Positions 27,659-36,296 of a DNA stretch of 64,000 nucleotides are shown piece by piece. The translations under genes were made by a program, and so were the position numbers. Within the stretch, counting starts at the first letter, position 1, and each line of letters begins with the position of its first letter. Under the pieces are notes generated by a model. That model was given only the letters and a program-made list of their open reading frames with translations. It was not told where the DNA came from and searched no databases. The stretch is from Sphingomonas montana. GTDB taxonomy: Bacteria > Pseudomonadota > Alphaproteobacteria > Sphingomonadales > Sphingomonadaceae. Location of the stretch: the NCBI RefSeq assembly GCF_001956315.1, contig NZ_KV887144.1, forward strand, positions 325,272 to 389,271, read 5' to 3'.

Positions 27659-30600
27659 TCAGAGCTTCAGGCGGACGCCCGTATAATAGCGGCGGCCGAT
27701 CGGATCATAGGTTCCGGACGCGGTCTCGGTACCCGTGACGCTGCCGGTCAGGCCCGTGATGACGCGTGGCGGCTGCGTATCGAACAGGTTGTTCGCGCCG
27801 GCATAAAGTTCGAACCGCTTGTCGATGTTCCACCGCATCTGGAGGTCGGTGTAGAACTTGGACTTCACCCGGAAATACTTCTTGTCGGGCAAGGACCCAT
27901 CGGCCAGCAGGAAGCGCGCACGATACTGGTCATCCAGATAGGATGCGCCCAGATACTGACCGTTCAACGTAATGCCGAAGCTGTCATTGTCATACCCGAC
28001 CACGACCTGTGCGCGATCCCGCGGATTGTTGATCTCTCCCGCCGTGGAGTCGAATGCCGCGCCGGACAGTGGCACCCCGCCCTGCCGGAACAGGTGCGTG
28101 TAGCTTGCCGAGAACGTCGCCGAACCGTTGCCCAGACCCAGATCGGCCAGGCTCTGGCGATAGGATAAGGTGGTATCGATCCCCTCCGTCGACAGGCCGC
28201 CACTGTTGATCAGCGCGGAGTCGACCTGCTGCACCGAGCCTGCACTATAGGGTCCCGACGCGACCGTCCGGCGCGAGATCAGCGAACAGAAGGTCGGATC
28301 GTTGTTCAGATAGCATTGCTGCAGAATGAAATCGCGACTGGTCCGCGCGATCGCGTCCTTCAGCTTGATGTTGTAGTAATCCACGGTGAGCGTGACGTTG
28401 CGCAAGGCGTGGATCGACGTCGGATTGATGACGGCGCCCAGCGTCCAGGTCCGCGCCGACTCTTCCTGGATGTTCGGGTTGCTGACGTTCAGGCCGCCGA
28501 CGCCCTGAAGATCAGACTGGTTCAACGTGAACACGCCGTTCTGCTGAATATTGGCCAGCACGCCCGCGTTGGCGCGGCACACCGCGCCCGTCGTCCCGCC
28601 ACTGGTCAGCGTGACGCCCGCGCACGGATCGTTGACCGAGCCGATGCTGACCGAAGGTGCTGCGAACAGTTCGCCGATGTTAGGCGCGCGAACGGCCTGT
28701 GCATAGACGCCGCGGAACCGGATGTCCGGCACCGGCGACCATTCGACACCCACATTGTAGGCGTAGAAGGTCCCGACCGTCGAATAGTCGGAGACGCGGG
28801 CCGCGCCGCGAATGTCGAGCTGGTTGATGAACGGCGTATCGTGGATCAGTGGAACGACGATCTCGCCATACGCTTCCTTCACGTTGAACTGGCCGGACGT
28901 GTTCGTCTGCTGGATGTAGGAGTTGCGTGCCGCGTTGGAGAGCGGATCGAAGATCTCGCTGCTCTTCTCCGTGCGATATTCGGCACCCACCGCGATTGCC
29001 ACGTCACCCGCTGGCAGCGCGAACAGCGTGCCGGAGAGGTTGGCGGCCGCCACCTGCAGCGTCTGTTCGGCGTCGCGCGTCGATATGGCGCGCAGATAAT
29101 CCAGCGCCGCGGTCGAAACCCTGCCCGCGCCATAGACGTCATAGGGCACGCAGCCCTGCGCGCGCGCCTCGACGCTGGCGCAGATCGCCTCGGTCGTGTT
29201 GCCGTTGCGGTTGGCGTCGTACACGTCGGGCACCGCATCCAGCGCCAGCACGGCGCGGTCCTGGTTGATGAGACCGCTCAGGCTGCTCGATGCCTTGGTC
29301 TTGCCCCAGTTGTACGATGCTTCCCAGTTCCAGTTCGAACCGATCTTGCCTTCGGCGCCCACCACCATGCGGAGCGTGGTGCGGTCGAACGTGCCGAACC
29401 GCTGCCCGAATTCGGCCAGCCGGCGCGAAACCGCGATGTCGCGGAAACCGTCACCATTGGTATCGGTCGCCACATTGTACAGGCCGGTCGGCACCAACGG
29501 GTTGATGACCCGCGTCGACTGCAGCGGGTTGCCGGGGTTGGTGACGACCTGTTCGATGTTGTAGCGGCCGTTGCCCTGGCGGAAGAGGCCGAGCGCACCG
29601 GTCGGAACCAGCGGCGACGGTTCCAGCAGCGCGCGCGACGTGACGTTGGCATAGGTGCCCTCGCCGAACAGGCTGATGCCGCTGCTGACTTCGTAATTCA
29701 CGCGGCCCGCGAAGATGCGCCGTTCCAGCGGCACCGAAATGCCCTGAAACGGGGTGCGGTCGAAACCGTCGGTCGCGCCGACGAAGGGGCGCACGGTTCC
29801 GCTTGAATCAACGATGAAGTTGCCTGTGCCGGCATTGAACGTGCTGGCCGGAACGACAGTCGATCGATTGGGCTGCGCCAAGAACAAATTCTGCGCGGCG
29901 GTCAGGTTCGCATCGGTCCGGGCGTTGCTCCGCTGGAGGGCGCCGATGCTCGTCTGGTCGGTCCGGCTGCGCGCCCGCGCGAAGGAGGGAACATTACCCT
30001 GCTTGCTCCAGCCGCCGTACAACAGGATGTTGCCGCGCCGATCGTCGAAATTCTTGCCAACTGTCATGTTGACCGAATATTGGTCGTCGTCGCCTTCTTC
30101 CGAAATGCCCGTCTGGGCATTCAGTTCGAGGCCGTCGAAATTCTTCTTGTAGATGAAGTTGACGACGCCCGCGATCGCGTCCGACCCATAGACTGCCGAT
30201 GCGCCACCGGTCAGCACTTCGACCCGTTCGATGAACGGCGTCGGGATCATGGTGAGATCGACCTGCGCGCTGCCCGGAACACCGGCCACGACGCGACGCC
30301 CGTCGATCAGCACGAGCGTCCGGTTCGCGCCCAGGTTGCGCAGGTTGACGGTTGCGATGCCCGCGCTGGTGGCGCCGAAGTTGGACGTGGTGCGCGACTG
30401 GCCAGGAACGCCGAATGCCGGGTTCTGCTGCAGCACCTCCTGAATGTCGACGCGGCCGGTGTTCGCGATATCTTCCGCGGTCACGGCCTGCAACGGGGAG
30501 GACGCGGTAATCGTGGAGCTACGGATGCGGCTGCCCGTGATAACGATGTCCTGCCCCGGCTCCGCCTGCGTAGAATTCAGTTCGCCGGTTCCGGCCTGCG

Positions 30601-30784
30601 CGGCGTCCGGCGCCCCGACGACCGACTGCGACGCCGGGCTGTCGACCGGTGTCGCCGGCGGCGCAGTTCCGGCCTGCGCGTAAGCGGTCCCGGACGTCAA
30701 CAACGTCAATATGCTGACGCTTGTCAGGAATAGTCCGCGCGTCGCGGTCCTGTCGTTGCCCCTGCCCGTTCCAGACATATTCAT
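27659..30784 (-). CDS. TonB-dependent outer-membrane receptor, probably for apiose-containing saccharides
   Basis: A 1041-residue receptor. Signal peptide up to about residue 37, a low-complexity linker, a TonB-box-like EPGQDIVITGSRI at about residue 76, a plug domain (VTAEDIANTGRVDIQEVL through VEVLTGGASAVYGSDAIAGVVNFI) and a 22-strand barrel ending in GVRLKL, the usual aromatic/hydrophobic end. GGGAGAG precedes ATG 30784. It is the last gene of the transketolase-kinase operon (42-base gap), which suggests its cargo feeds that pathway. Sphingomonads use such receptors for plant saccharides; the cargo assignment is inferred from context only. Confidence 0.88.
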   Translation of the reverse strand: MNMSGTGRGNDRTATRGLFLTSVSILTLLTSGTAYAQAGTAPPATPVDSPASQSVVGAPDAAQAGTGELNSTQAEPGQDIVITGSRIRSSTITASSPLQAVTAEDIANTGRVDIQEVLQQNPAFGVPGQSRTTSNFGATSAGIATVNLRNLGANRTLVLIDGRRVVAGVPGSAQVDLTMIPTPFIERVEVLTGGASAVYGSDAIAGVVNFIYKKNFDGLELNAQTGISEEGDDDQYSVNMTVGKNFDDRRGNILLYGGWSKQGNVPSFARARSRTDQTSIGALQRSNARTDANLTAAQNLFLAQPNRSTVVPASTFNAGTGNFIVDSSGTVRPFVGATDGFDRTPFQGISVPLERRIFAGRVNYEVSSGISLFGEGTYANVTSRALLEPSPLVPTGALGLFRQGNGRYNIEQVVTNPGNPLQSTRVINPLVPTGLYNVATDTNGDGFRDIAVSRRLAEFGQRFGTFDRTTLRMVVGAEGKIGSNWNWEASYNWGKTKASSSLSGLINQDRAVLALDAVPDVYDANRNGNTTEAICASVEARAQGCVPYDVYGAGRVSTAALDYLRAISTRDAEQTLQVAAANLSGTLFALPAGDVAIAVGAEYRTEKSSEIFDPLSNAARNSYIQQTNTSGQFNVKEAYGEIVVPLIHDTPFINQLDIRGAARVSDYSTVGTFYAYNVGVEWSPVPDIRFRGVYAQAVRAPNIGELFAAPSVSIGSVNDPCAGVTLTSGGTTGAVCRANAGVLANIQQNGVFTLNQSDLQGVGGLNVSNPNIQEESARTWTLGAVINPTSIHALRNVTLTVDYYNIKLKDAIARTSRDFILQQCYLNNDPTFCSLISRRTVASGPYSAGSVQQVDSALINSGGLSTEGIDTTLSYRQSLADLGLGNGSATFSASYTHLFRQGGVPLSGAAFDSTAGEINNPRDRAQVVVGYDNDSFGITLNGQYLGASYLDDQYRARFLLADGSLPDKKYFRVKSKFYTDLQMRWNIDKRFELYAGANNLFDTQPPRVITGLTGSVTGTETASGTYDPIGRRYYTGVRLKL

Positions 30785-30826
30785 GGCACTCTCCCTTTTT
30801 TTATGACCGTTTTTTAACGTGTTATG

Positions 30827-32356
30827 TCATTTTTGATGCAGTATCGGCTCCGGCTCGGTTTCGATATCCGCGCCGTCTGCCACCGCCGAGCGGATCGCCG
30901 CTGCAACCGCGGCACGCCACCGGACGCGGACCGCGGTCCGGCGGTCCGCGGCGATCGCCGGTTCGAAGCGGTCGGTGTCGGCGGGGCAGCCGGGGACCAT
31001 CTCCAGCCCCAGCGCATCCGCGGCCAGCCGCGCGACGCCCAGTGCGCTCGCCTCCGTAATCCGCGGCCGAACGATCGTCCGGTCGAGCAGGTCGGCGAGC
31101 AACTGCGCCAGCAGCGGGTTCCGCGCCGCACCGCCGTCGATCGACAGTTCGGCGACAGGCGTGCCCAGGTCGGCTTCGATGGCATCGAGCACGTCACCGA
31201 TCTGGAGCGCGATCGCCTCCAGCGTAGCGCGCGCGACATGCGCGGGCGTAGTCGACAGCGACAGGCCGGAAATCGTGCCGCGCGCACCGGTGCACCAGTG
31301 CGGCGCGCCGAGCCCGGCCAGCGCGGGGACGAATACGACACCGCCGCTGTCCGCCACGCTGGACGCCAGCCGGGTCAGTGCCTCCTCGTCCGCCACGCCC
31401 AGCAGGGCGGTTGCAAACGCCGCGGCATGGCCGGAAACCGAAATATTGCCTTCCAGCGCGTGCTGGACGGTCCCGCCGCGGCTCCAGGCGATCGTGCCCG
31501 ACAGGCCATGTGCGGACCGGACCCGGCCTTCGGTTGCCGTCATCAGCGAGCTGCCGGTGCCGATCGTCGCCTTGACCCGACCCGGCCGGTCGACGCCGTG
31601 GCCGAACAGCGCCGCATGGCTGTCGCCCAGCATCGCGTGGACGGGCGTCCCGTCGGGTAGCGCGGTGAGGCCCGGCGCAACCGTACCGAACCAGCTGTCG
31701 GAGGGCAGGATGCGCGGCAGGATGTTCAGGGGCACGTCGAACAGCCGGGCCAGTTCGGGATCCCAGTCGAGCGTATCGAGATTGAAAAGCTGCGTGCGCG
31801 ATGCGTTGCTGTGGTCGGTGGCGTGCACCGCGCCGCCGGTCAGGTTCCACAGCAGCCAGCTGTCGATCGTGCCGCACCGCAGTTCGCCGCGCGCCGCACG
31901 CGCCCGCCCGTCGGTAACGCTGTCGAGCAGCCAGGCGATCTTGGCGGCGGGGAACAGCGGATCGAGGTCGAGCCCGCTGCGCGCGGCGATCTGCGCCGCG
32001 TGACCGGCGGCATGAAGCGCCGCGCACCGGTCCGCTGATCGGCGGCATTGCCAGATCACGGCCGGTGCCACCGCACGGCTTGTGTCCGCATCCCACATCA
32101 CGACCGTCTCGCGCTGGTTGGCGATGGCCAGCGCCGCGATCTCCACATCCGGCACGGCTTCGACCAGTGCGGCGATCAGCGCGACCACCGCATCGCGGAT
32201 CTCGCCGGCCGATTGCTCGGCCCAGCCCGGCGCAGGATAGTCCACGCGCATCGCCTGCGAACGCGCGGCCAGCACCGATCCGTCGGCCCCGACCAGCAGC
32301 GCCTTGGTGTTGGTCGTTCCCTGGTCGATCGCCAGGATGACCGGCCGCGGCATCAT
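30827..32356 (-). CDS. apsK: FGGY-family sugar kinase, probable D-apulose kinase
   Basis: A 509-residue cytoplasmic kinase with the FGGY two-domain fold. The N-terminal ATP-binding start is ILAIDQGTTNTKALL, glycerol-kinase-like; later landmarks are GTIDSWLLWNLTGG, MLGDSHAALFGHG, IGTGSSLM and the C-terminal signature LSIDGGAARNPLLAQLLADLL. The ATG at 32356 overlaps the transketolase stop by ATGA. In characterised D-apiose clusters an FGGY kinase (ApsK) phosphorylates D-apulose, which a split transketolase then cleaves; the same trio is here. Without that context it would be called a glycerol or xylulose kinase, and such activity is the main alternative. Confidence 0.78.
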   Translation of the reverse strand: MMPRPVILAIDQGTTNTKALLVGADGSVLAARSQAMRVDYPAPGWAEQSAGEIRDAVVALIAALVEAVPDVEIAALAIANQRETVVMWDADTSRAVAPAVIWQCRRSADRCAALHAAGHAAQIAARSGLDLDPLFPAAKIAWLLDSVTDGRARAARGELRCGTIDSWLLWNLTGGAVHATDHSNASRTQLFNLDTLDWDPELARLFDVPLNILPRILPSDSWFGTVAPGLTALPDGTPVHAMLGDSHAALFGHGVDRPGRVKATIGTGSSLMTATEGRVRSAHGLSGTIAWSRGGTVQHALEGNISVSGHAAAFATALLGVADEEALTRLASSVADSGGVVFVPALAGLGAPHWCTGARGTISGLSLSTTPAHVARATLEAIALQIGDVLDAIEADLGTPVAELSIDGGAARNPLLAQLLADLLDRTIVRPRITEASALGVARLAADALGLEMVPGCPADTDRFEPAIAADRRTAVRVRWRAAVAAAIRSAVADGADIETEPEPILHQK

Positions 32357-33309
32357 GCCCGCCGTCGCGCGATCAGGTCGCGTGCGGCGGCGGCGATGCC
32401 ATCGGCGGTGAGGCCGAAATGCTCCATCAGCCACGCGGCCGATCCGGTCGGCAGGAAGCCGGGAAAGCCCAGCATCCGCATTCGCACCGGTGCATGTTCC
32501 GCACAATATTCCGCGACCGCACCACCCAGCCCGCCATGTGCCAGCGCCTCTTCGGCCGTCACGATACCGCCCGTCGCCGCCGCATCCGCGATCGCTTGGC
32601 AGTCGATCGGCGACACCGTCGCCATGTTCACGACGCGGGCGTCGATCCCCTCGGCGGCCAGCATTTCGGCCGCCGCCAGCGCGCGGTGGACCAGCGTACC
32701 GTTCGCGATGATCGCGATGTCGTCGCCTGTGCGCAGCACTTCCGCGCGGCCGATACGGAACGGCGTGTCGCCACGGTCGAGTTCCGGCACCGGCATCCGG
32801 CTGATCTTCACATAGACCGGGCCGTTATGCGCCGCCGCCGCGCGGATCGCCTCCGCCGTCTCCCACGGGTCCGCAGGCACGATGACCGTCAACTTGTCGA
32901 TCGCCCGCAACCATGCGACATCTTCGATGCTATGATGCGTCGCGCCCAGTTCGCCATAGGCGACGCCGCTCGATATGCCGCACAGCTTCACATTTGCCTG
33001 GCTGTACCCGCAGTCGACCTTGATCTGTTCCATCGCGCGCGCCGTCAGGAAACAGCCGGCACCGCTGACGAACGGGATCTTGCCACCGTTCGCCAGACCC
33101 GCGCCGACACCGACCATATTCTGTTCGGCGATGCCGACGTTGATCAGCCGGCTCGGGAAGCGATCCCGGAACTTGCCCAGCTTGGACGACCCGACCGAAT
33201 CATTGACGACCGCCACGATGCGATCGTCCGATGCCGCCAGTTGCTCGACGGTCCGGACATAGGCATCGCGGCAATCGTGAAGGTTCACGGCGGGCGCGGG
33301 CGCGCTCAT
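32353..33309 (-). CDS. aptB: Transketolase C-terminal half, probable apulose-4-phosphate transketolase subunit B
   Basis: A 318-residue protein carrying the pyrimidine-binding and C-terminal transketolase domains. Visible landmarks are NDSVGSSKLGKF, INVGIAEQNMVGVGAGLA (catalytic glutamate of the TPP pyrimidine site in AEQNM), SSGVAYGELGATHHSIEDVA, IVPADPWETAEAI, and a C-terminal VTAEEALAHGGLGGAVAEY. It overlaps both neighbours by ATGA, so the two halves and the kinase are translationally coupled. Split transketolases act in catabolism rather than the pentose cycle. With ApsI-like and FGGY kinase genes adjacent, D-apulose 4-phosphate cleavage to dihydroxyacetone phosphate and xylulose 5-phosphate is the best hypothesis. 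Confidence 0.8.
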   Translation of the reverse strand: MSAPAPAVNLHDCRDAYVRTVEQLAASDDRIVAVVNDSVGSSKLGKFRDRFPSRLINVGIAEQNMVGVGAGLANGGKIPFVSGAGCFLTARAMEQIKVDCGYSQANVKLCGISSGVAYGELGATHHSIEDVAWLRAIDKLTVIVPADPWETAEAIRAAAAHNGPVYVKISRMPVPELDRGDTPFRIGRAEVLRTGDDIAIIANGTLVHRALAAAEMLAAEGIDARVVNMATVSPIDCQAIADAAATGGIVTAEEALAHGGLGGAVAEYCAEHAPVRMRMLGFPGFLPTGSAAWLMEHFGLTADGIAAAARDLIARRRA

Positions 33310-34187
33310 CGGGCCATATCCATGTCGAATTCGCCATTCGCCAGCGCGAACTGATCCGCGTTGGGCAGTCCGTGATGCCAGGCGGCCTGATGTTCCATGA
33401 AGCTGATGCCCTTGCCCTTGACCGTCTCGGCGATGATGCAGCGCGGCTTGCTGCGTGGCAGTGCGGCGTCGTCGAACGCCGCCAGCAGCGAGGCGTGGTC
33501 GTGCCCATCGACACCGACGACCTCCCATCCGAACGCGCGCCACTTGTCGGCCAGCGGTTCGAGCGCGTTCGTATCCTCCGTCCGCGCACCCTGCTGCAGA
33601 CCGTTGCGATCGACGATGACGGTCAGGTTGCCGAGTCCGCGGTGGCCGGCGAACATCGCGGCTTCCCACATGCTGCCTTCCTGCAACTCCCCGTCACCGG
33701 TCAGCGCGAACACACGGAACCCGGCATCGTCAATCTGCCCGGCGACCGCGATCCCGGTTGCGACGGGCAGGCCGTGACCGAGCGGCCCCGTATTGGTTTC
33801 CACGCCCGGTAGGTACGTCCGGTTCGGGTGCCCGTTCAGTCGCGATTGCGGCTTCAGATAGGTGTCGAGTTCGGCTTCCGCGAAGAAGCCCGCCCCGGAC
33901 AGCGCGGTGTAGAGCGCGCCGGTGCAATGCCCCTTGCTCATCACGAAACGGTCGCGCCCGGCCGCGGTCGGGTCTACCGGATCGATCCGAAGAATATCGA
34001 AATACAGCGTCGCCACGATGTCCGTCGCCGAAAGGTCGCCGCCAGGATGGCCCTGCCCCGCATCGACGATCATCTTCAACAGTCGGCGGCGCATCCAGCC
34101 TGCCCGTTCCCGGACATGCTTGACCCTGGTGTCGTTCGGATATGCGGACGCGGCGGCATCGCGCCGGGGCCCATCAACCTGCTCCAT
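33306..34187 (-). CDS. aptA: Transketolase N-terminal half, probable apulose-4-phosphate transketolase subunit A
   Basis: A 293-residue protein with the diphosphate-binding domain of transketolase: GQGHPGGDLSATDI, FVMSKGHCTGALY, TNTGPLGHGLPVATGIA, and the TPP motif GDGELQEGSMWEAAMFAG ending in NGLQQ. It needs the product of the overlapping downstream gene to form active sites. Three in-frame ATGs lie at 34193, 34190 and 34187; GAGGGG is best spaced for the last, which I use. It is the first gene of the operon and faces the DeoR-family regulator across a 233-base divergent promoter with tandem repeats. Confidence 0.8.
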   Translation of the reverse strand: MEQVDGPRRDAAASAYPNDTRVKHVRERAGWMRRRLLKMIVDAGQGHPGGDLSATDIVATLYFDILRIDPVDPTAAGRDRFVMSKGHCTGALYTALSGAGFFAEAELDTYLKPQSRLNGHPNRTYLPGVETNTGPLGHGLPVATGIAVAGQIDDAGFRVFALTGDGELQEGSMWEAAMFAGHRGLGNLTVIVDRNGLQQGARTEDTNALEPLADKWRAFGWEVVGVDGHDHASLLAAFDDAALPRSKPRCIIAETVKGKGISFMEHQAAWHHGLPNADQFALANGEFDMDMAR

Positions 34188-34283
34188 CATCATCCCCTCT
34201 TTGTAGTCGTGGTATCGGTCCGGACCCCTGCTGACAACAGATAACTTTCGATTCCCTTCGTTTTTCCACGTGAACAATCCCGT

Positions 34284-34322
34284 TTGACAGGAAAGCGAAG
34301 GCAGTTGATAGGAAAGCGCAGG
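34284..34322. promoter_or_regulatory. Two direct repeats in the divergent deoR/transketolase promoter, candidate DeoR operator
   Basis: TTGACAGGAAAGCGAAGG at 34284-34301 and TTGATAGGAAAGCGCAGG at 34305-34322 match at 16 of 18 positions with a 21-base period, two helical turns. The inverse strand contains CGCTTTC blocks like those in known DeoR/GlpR-family operators, and CTTTCGATTCCCTTCG at about 34244-34259 may be a third, diverged site. The first repeat also contains a consensus -35 hexamer, TTGACA, directed toward deoR. Confidence 0.55.
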
Positions 34323-34420
34323 ACCAGAAGAAGTGAATTCCATGGGATCGGGAGGGCGGCGATAATGAAAAGCCTGGATCAGCGCTTGCCAGCAAATCGC
34401 GTCTGCGCGGATAGAACCGC

Positions 34421-35242
34421 ATGCAAGATCCCCCGACGCCCCGGAAATCCCGGATGAACGCCCCCCTCCCCGGCTCGCGCAAGCTGGGCGAAACCCGCCG
34501 CAACACCATCCTGGAATGGTTGCAGGAAGAAGGGAACGCGCGCGTGCGCGATCTGGCGCAGGCCCTTGGCGTGTCCGAAGTGACGGTGCGGCAGGATCTG
34601 GAGAAGCTGGAAGCCGACGGCCACGTCGTCCGCGAACATGGCGGTGCCTATCTGAAGTCGATGCGCCAGCAGGTGCGCGCGATGGCATTGCAACACCTCG
34701 ACAATATGGACGCGAAGCGGAAGATCGGCCGCGCAGCGGCGGCACTGATCGGCGACGGCGAGACGATCATCCTCGATTCCGGATCGACCACCACCGAAAT
34801 CGCGGCCAACATCCTGGGTCATCGCGACATGACGGTCATCACCAACGCGCTCAACATCGCGTTGATGCTGGGTGCCGAGCCGGGGTTCGACGTCCACATG
34901 ACCGGCGGTCATTTCAAGCCACCCACGCTGTCGCTGAGCGGCGAGCGGTCTGCCGACTATTTCAACGGCCTGTTCGTGCAGAAGCTGTTCCTGGCCACGG
35001 CGGCGATCGATGTGGAAGTGGGCCTGACCTACCCGACCCTGTCGGATCTCGCGGTGAAACGCGCGATGATCGGTGCCGCCGAACGCGTCATCCTGGCCGC
35101 GGACTCAAGCAAGATCGGTGCGCGATCCTTCTCCGCGCTCGGCGGGCTGGACGTGATCCACGTCCTGGTTACCGACGAAGGCATCCGGGACGAGGATCGC
35201 GCGGCGATCGCCGCCGCGGGCGTGGAGGTGATCGTCGCCTGA
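34421..35242 (+). CDS. DeoR/GlpR-family transcriptional regulator of the apiose locus
   Basis: A 273-residue repressor. The N-terminal winged helix (about 24-80) reads RRNTILEWLQEEGNARVRDLAQALGVSEVTVRQDLEKLE, and the DeoRC sugar-phosphate sensor follows with IGDGETIILDSGSTTTEIA and FVQKLFLATAAIDVEVGLT and ADSSKIGARSF. DeoR-family proteins release DNA on binding a phosphorylated sugar, here plausibly apulose phosphate. It heads an operon with the ApsI-like isomerase and hydrolases and is divergent from the transketolase-kinase-receptor operon, so it could control both through the tandem repeats between them. ATG 34454 is an alternative start. Confidence 0.85.
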   Translation: MQDPPTPRKSRMNAPLPGSRKLGETRRNTILEWLQEEGNARVRDLAQALGVSEVTVRQDLEKLEADGHVVREHGGAYLKSMRQQVRAMALQHLDNMDAKRKIGRAAAALIGDGETIILDSGSTTTEIAANILGHRDMTVITNALNIALMLGAEPGFDVHMTGGHFKPPTLSLSGERSADYFNGLFVQKLFLATAAIDVEVGLTYPTLSDLAVKRAMIGAAERVILAADSSKIGARSFSALGGLDVIHVLVTDEGIRDEDRAAIAAAGVEVIVA

Positions 35243-35301
35243 CACCGCAACATCAGTACCGGAATCGTACGTAGAACCGATCGGGACGAGGATAGAATAT
35301 C

Positions 35302-36282
35302 ATGAGCACGCAGAGATACGGCGCCGGCATCTGGCACTTCGCGACCTATGTCGATCGGTACGCGACTGACGGCTACGGCCCGCCGCGCACGTTGATCGAG
35401 ATGATCGACCTGGCGGGGCAGGTCCGCGACCTGTCGGTCGTCGACATCAACTACCCGTTCGCCGATCCGGATCTGCCGCTGGACGCGGTCGAGGCGGCGC
35501 TGGTGCGCAACAAGCTGTCGGTGATCGGCATCACCCCGGAAATCTACACGCGGCAGTTCGCCAAGGGGGCGTTCACCAACCCCGATCCTGGCGTCCGCCG
35601 CCTGGCCAACGCGATGGTCAACGATGCGGCAGACGTCGTGCGGCGGTTCGGCGCGGACTATGTGAAGCTGTGGCCCGGCCAGGACGGCTGGGACTATCCG
35701 TTCCAGGTCGACCACGGCAAATTGTGGCGGATGAGCATGGACGGCGTCGGCGAGCTGGCGAGCCAGAACCCGGACCTGAAATTCGTCATCGAATATAAGC
35801 CGCGCGAGCCGCGCGCGCACATGAGCTACGACAGTGTCGCCCGCACGCTGCTGGGCATCGAAAAGATCGGGCTGCCCAATATCGGCATCCTGCTGGACTT
35901 CGGCCATTCGCTGTACGGCGGGGAGTCGCCGGCCGACGCGGCACAATTGGCGATCGACCACGGCCGCCTGTTCGGCATGGACGTGAACGACAATTTCCGC
36001 GGCTGGGACGACGATCTGATCGCCGGGTCCGTCCATCCGATCGAGCTGTTCGAATTCTTCTACACGCTGCGCAAGAACAAGTGGGAAGGCGTGTGGCAGC
36101 TGGACCAGTTCCCGTTCCGCGAGGATAGCGTCGCGGCCGCCGACTGCGCGATCGATTTTCTGAAGGTGATCGAGCGCGCGCTCGACAAGTTGGATTTCGA
36201 CGCGATGCAGGCCGCACAGGACCGGCAGGATGCGGTGAGCGCGCTGAAGCTGGCGCGCGAAGCCCTGTTCACCTCCTACTGA
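35302..36282 (+). CDS. apsI: Xylose-isomerase-like TIM-barrel protein, probable D-apiose isomerase
   Basis: A 326-residue sugar isomerase/epimerase of the AP-endonuclease-2 TIM-barrel family. Metal-site candidates are Glu in [10 protein letters not shown], Asp and His in [12 protein letters not shown], Asp in [14 protein letters not shown], and the final [11 protein letters not shown] strand. An AGGATAGAATATC sequence precedes ATG 35302, 59 bases after deoR. In the non-oxidative D-apiose route this family (ApsI) turns D-apiose into D-apulose before phosphorylation by ApsK and cleavage by a split transketolase. All three partners lie within 5 kb. L-rhamnose isomerase-like activity is the main alternative, as the neighbouring operon also has a rhamnosidase. 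Confidence 0.78.
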   Translation: MSTQRYGAGIWHFATYVDRYATDGYGPPRTLIEMIDLAGQVRDLSVVDINYPFADPDLPLDAVEAALVRNKLSVIGITPEIYTRQFAKGAFTNPDPGVRRLANAMVNDAADVVRRFGADYVKLWPGQDGWDYPFQVDHGKLWRMSMDGVGELASQNPDLKFVIEYKPREPRAHMSYDSVARTLLGIEKIGLPNIGILLDFGHSLYGGESPADAAQLAIDHGRLFGMDVNDNFRGWDDDLIAGSVHPIELFEFFYTLRKNKWEGVWQLDQFPFREDSVAAADCAIDFLKVIERALDKLDFDAMQAAQDRQDAVSALKLAREALFTSY

Positions 36283-36296
36283 AACGGGGCCGGCAC

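Noticed and set aside
30803-30830. ATGAC/GTCAT inverted repeat before the TonB receptor as an operator
   Set aside because: Five-base arms 18 bases apart overlapping the kinase stop codon are too weak to support a site.
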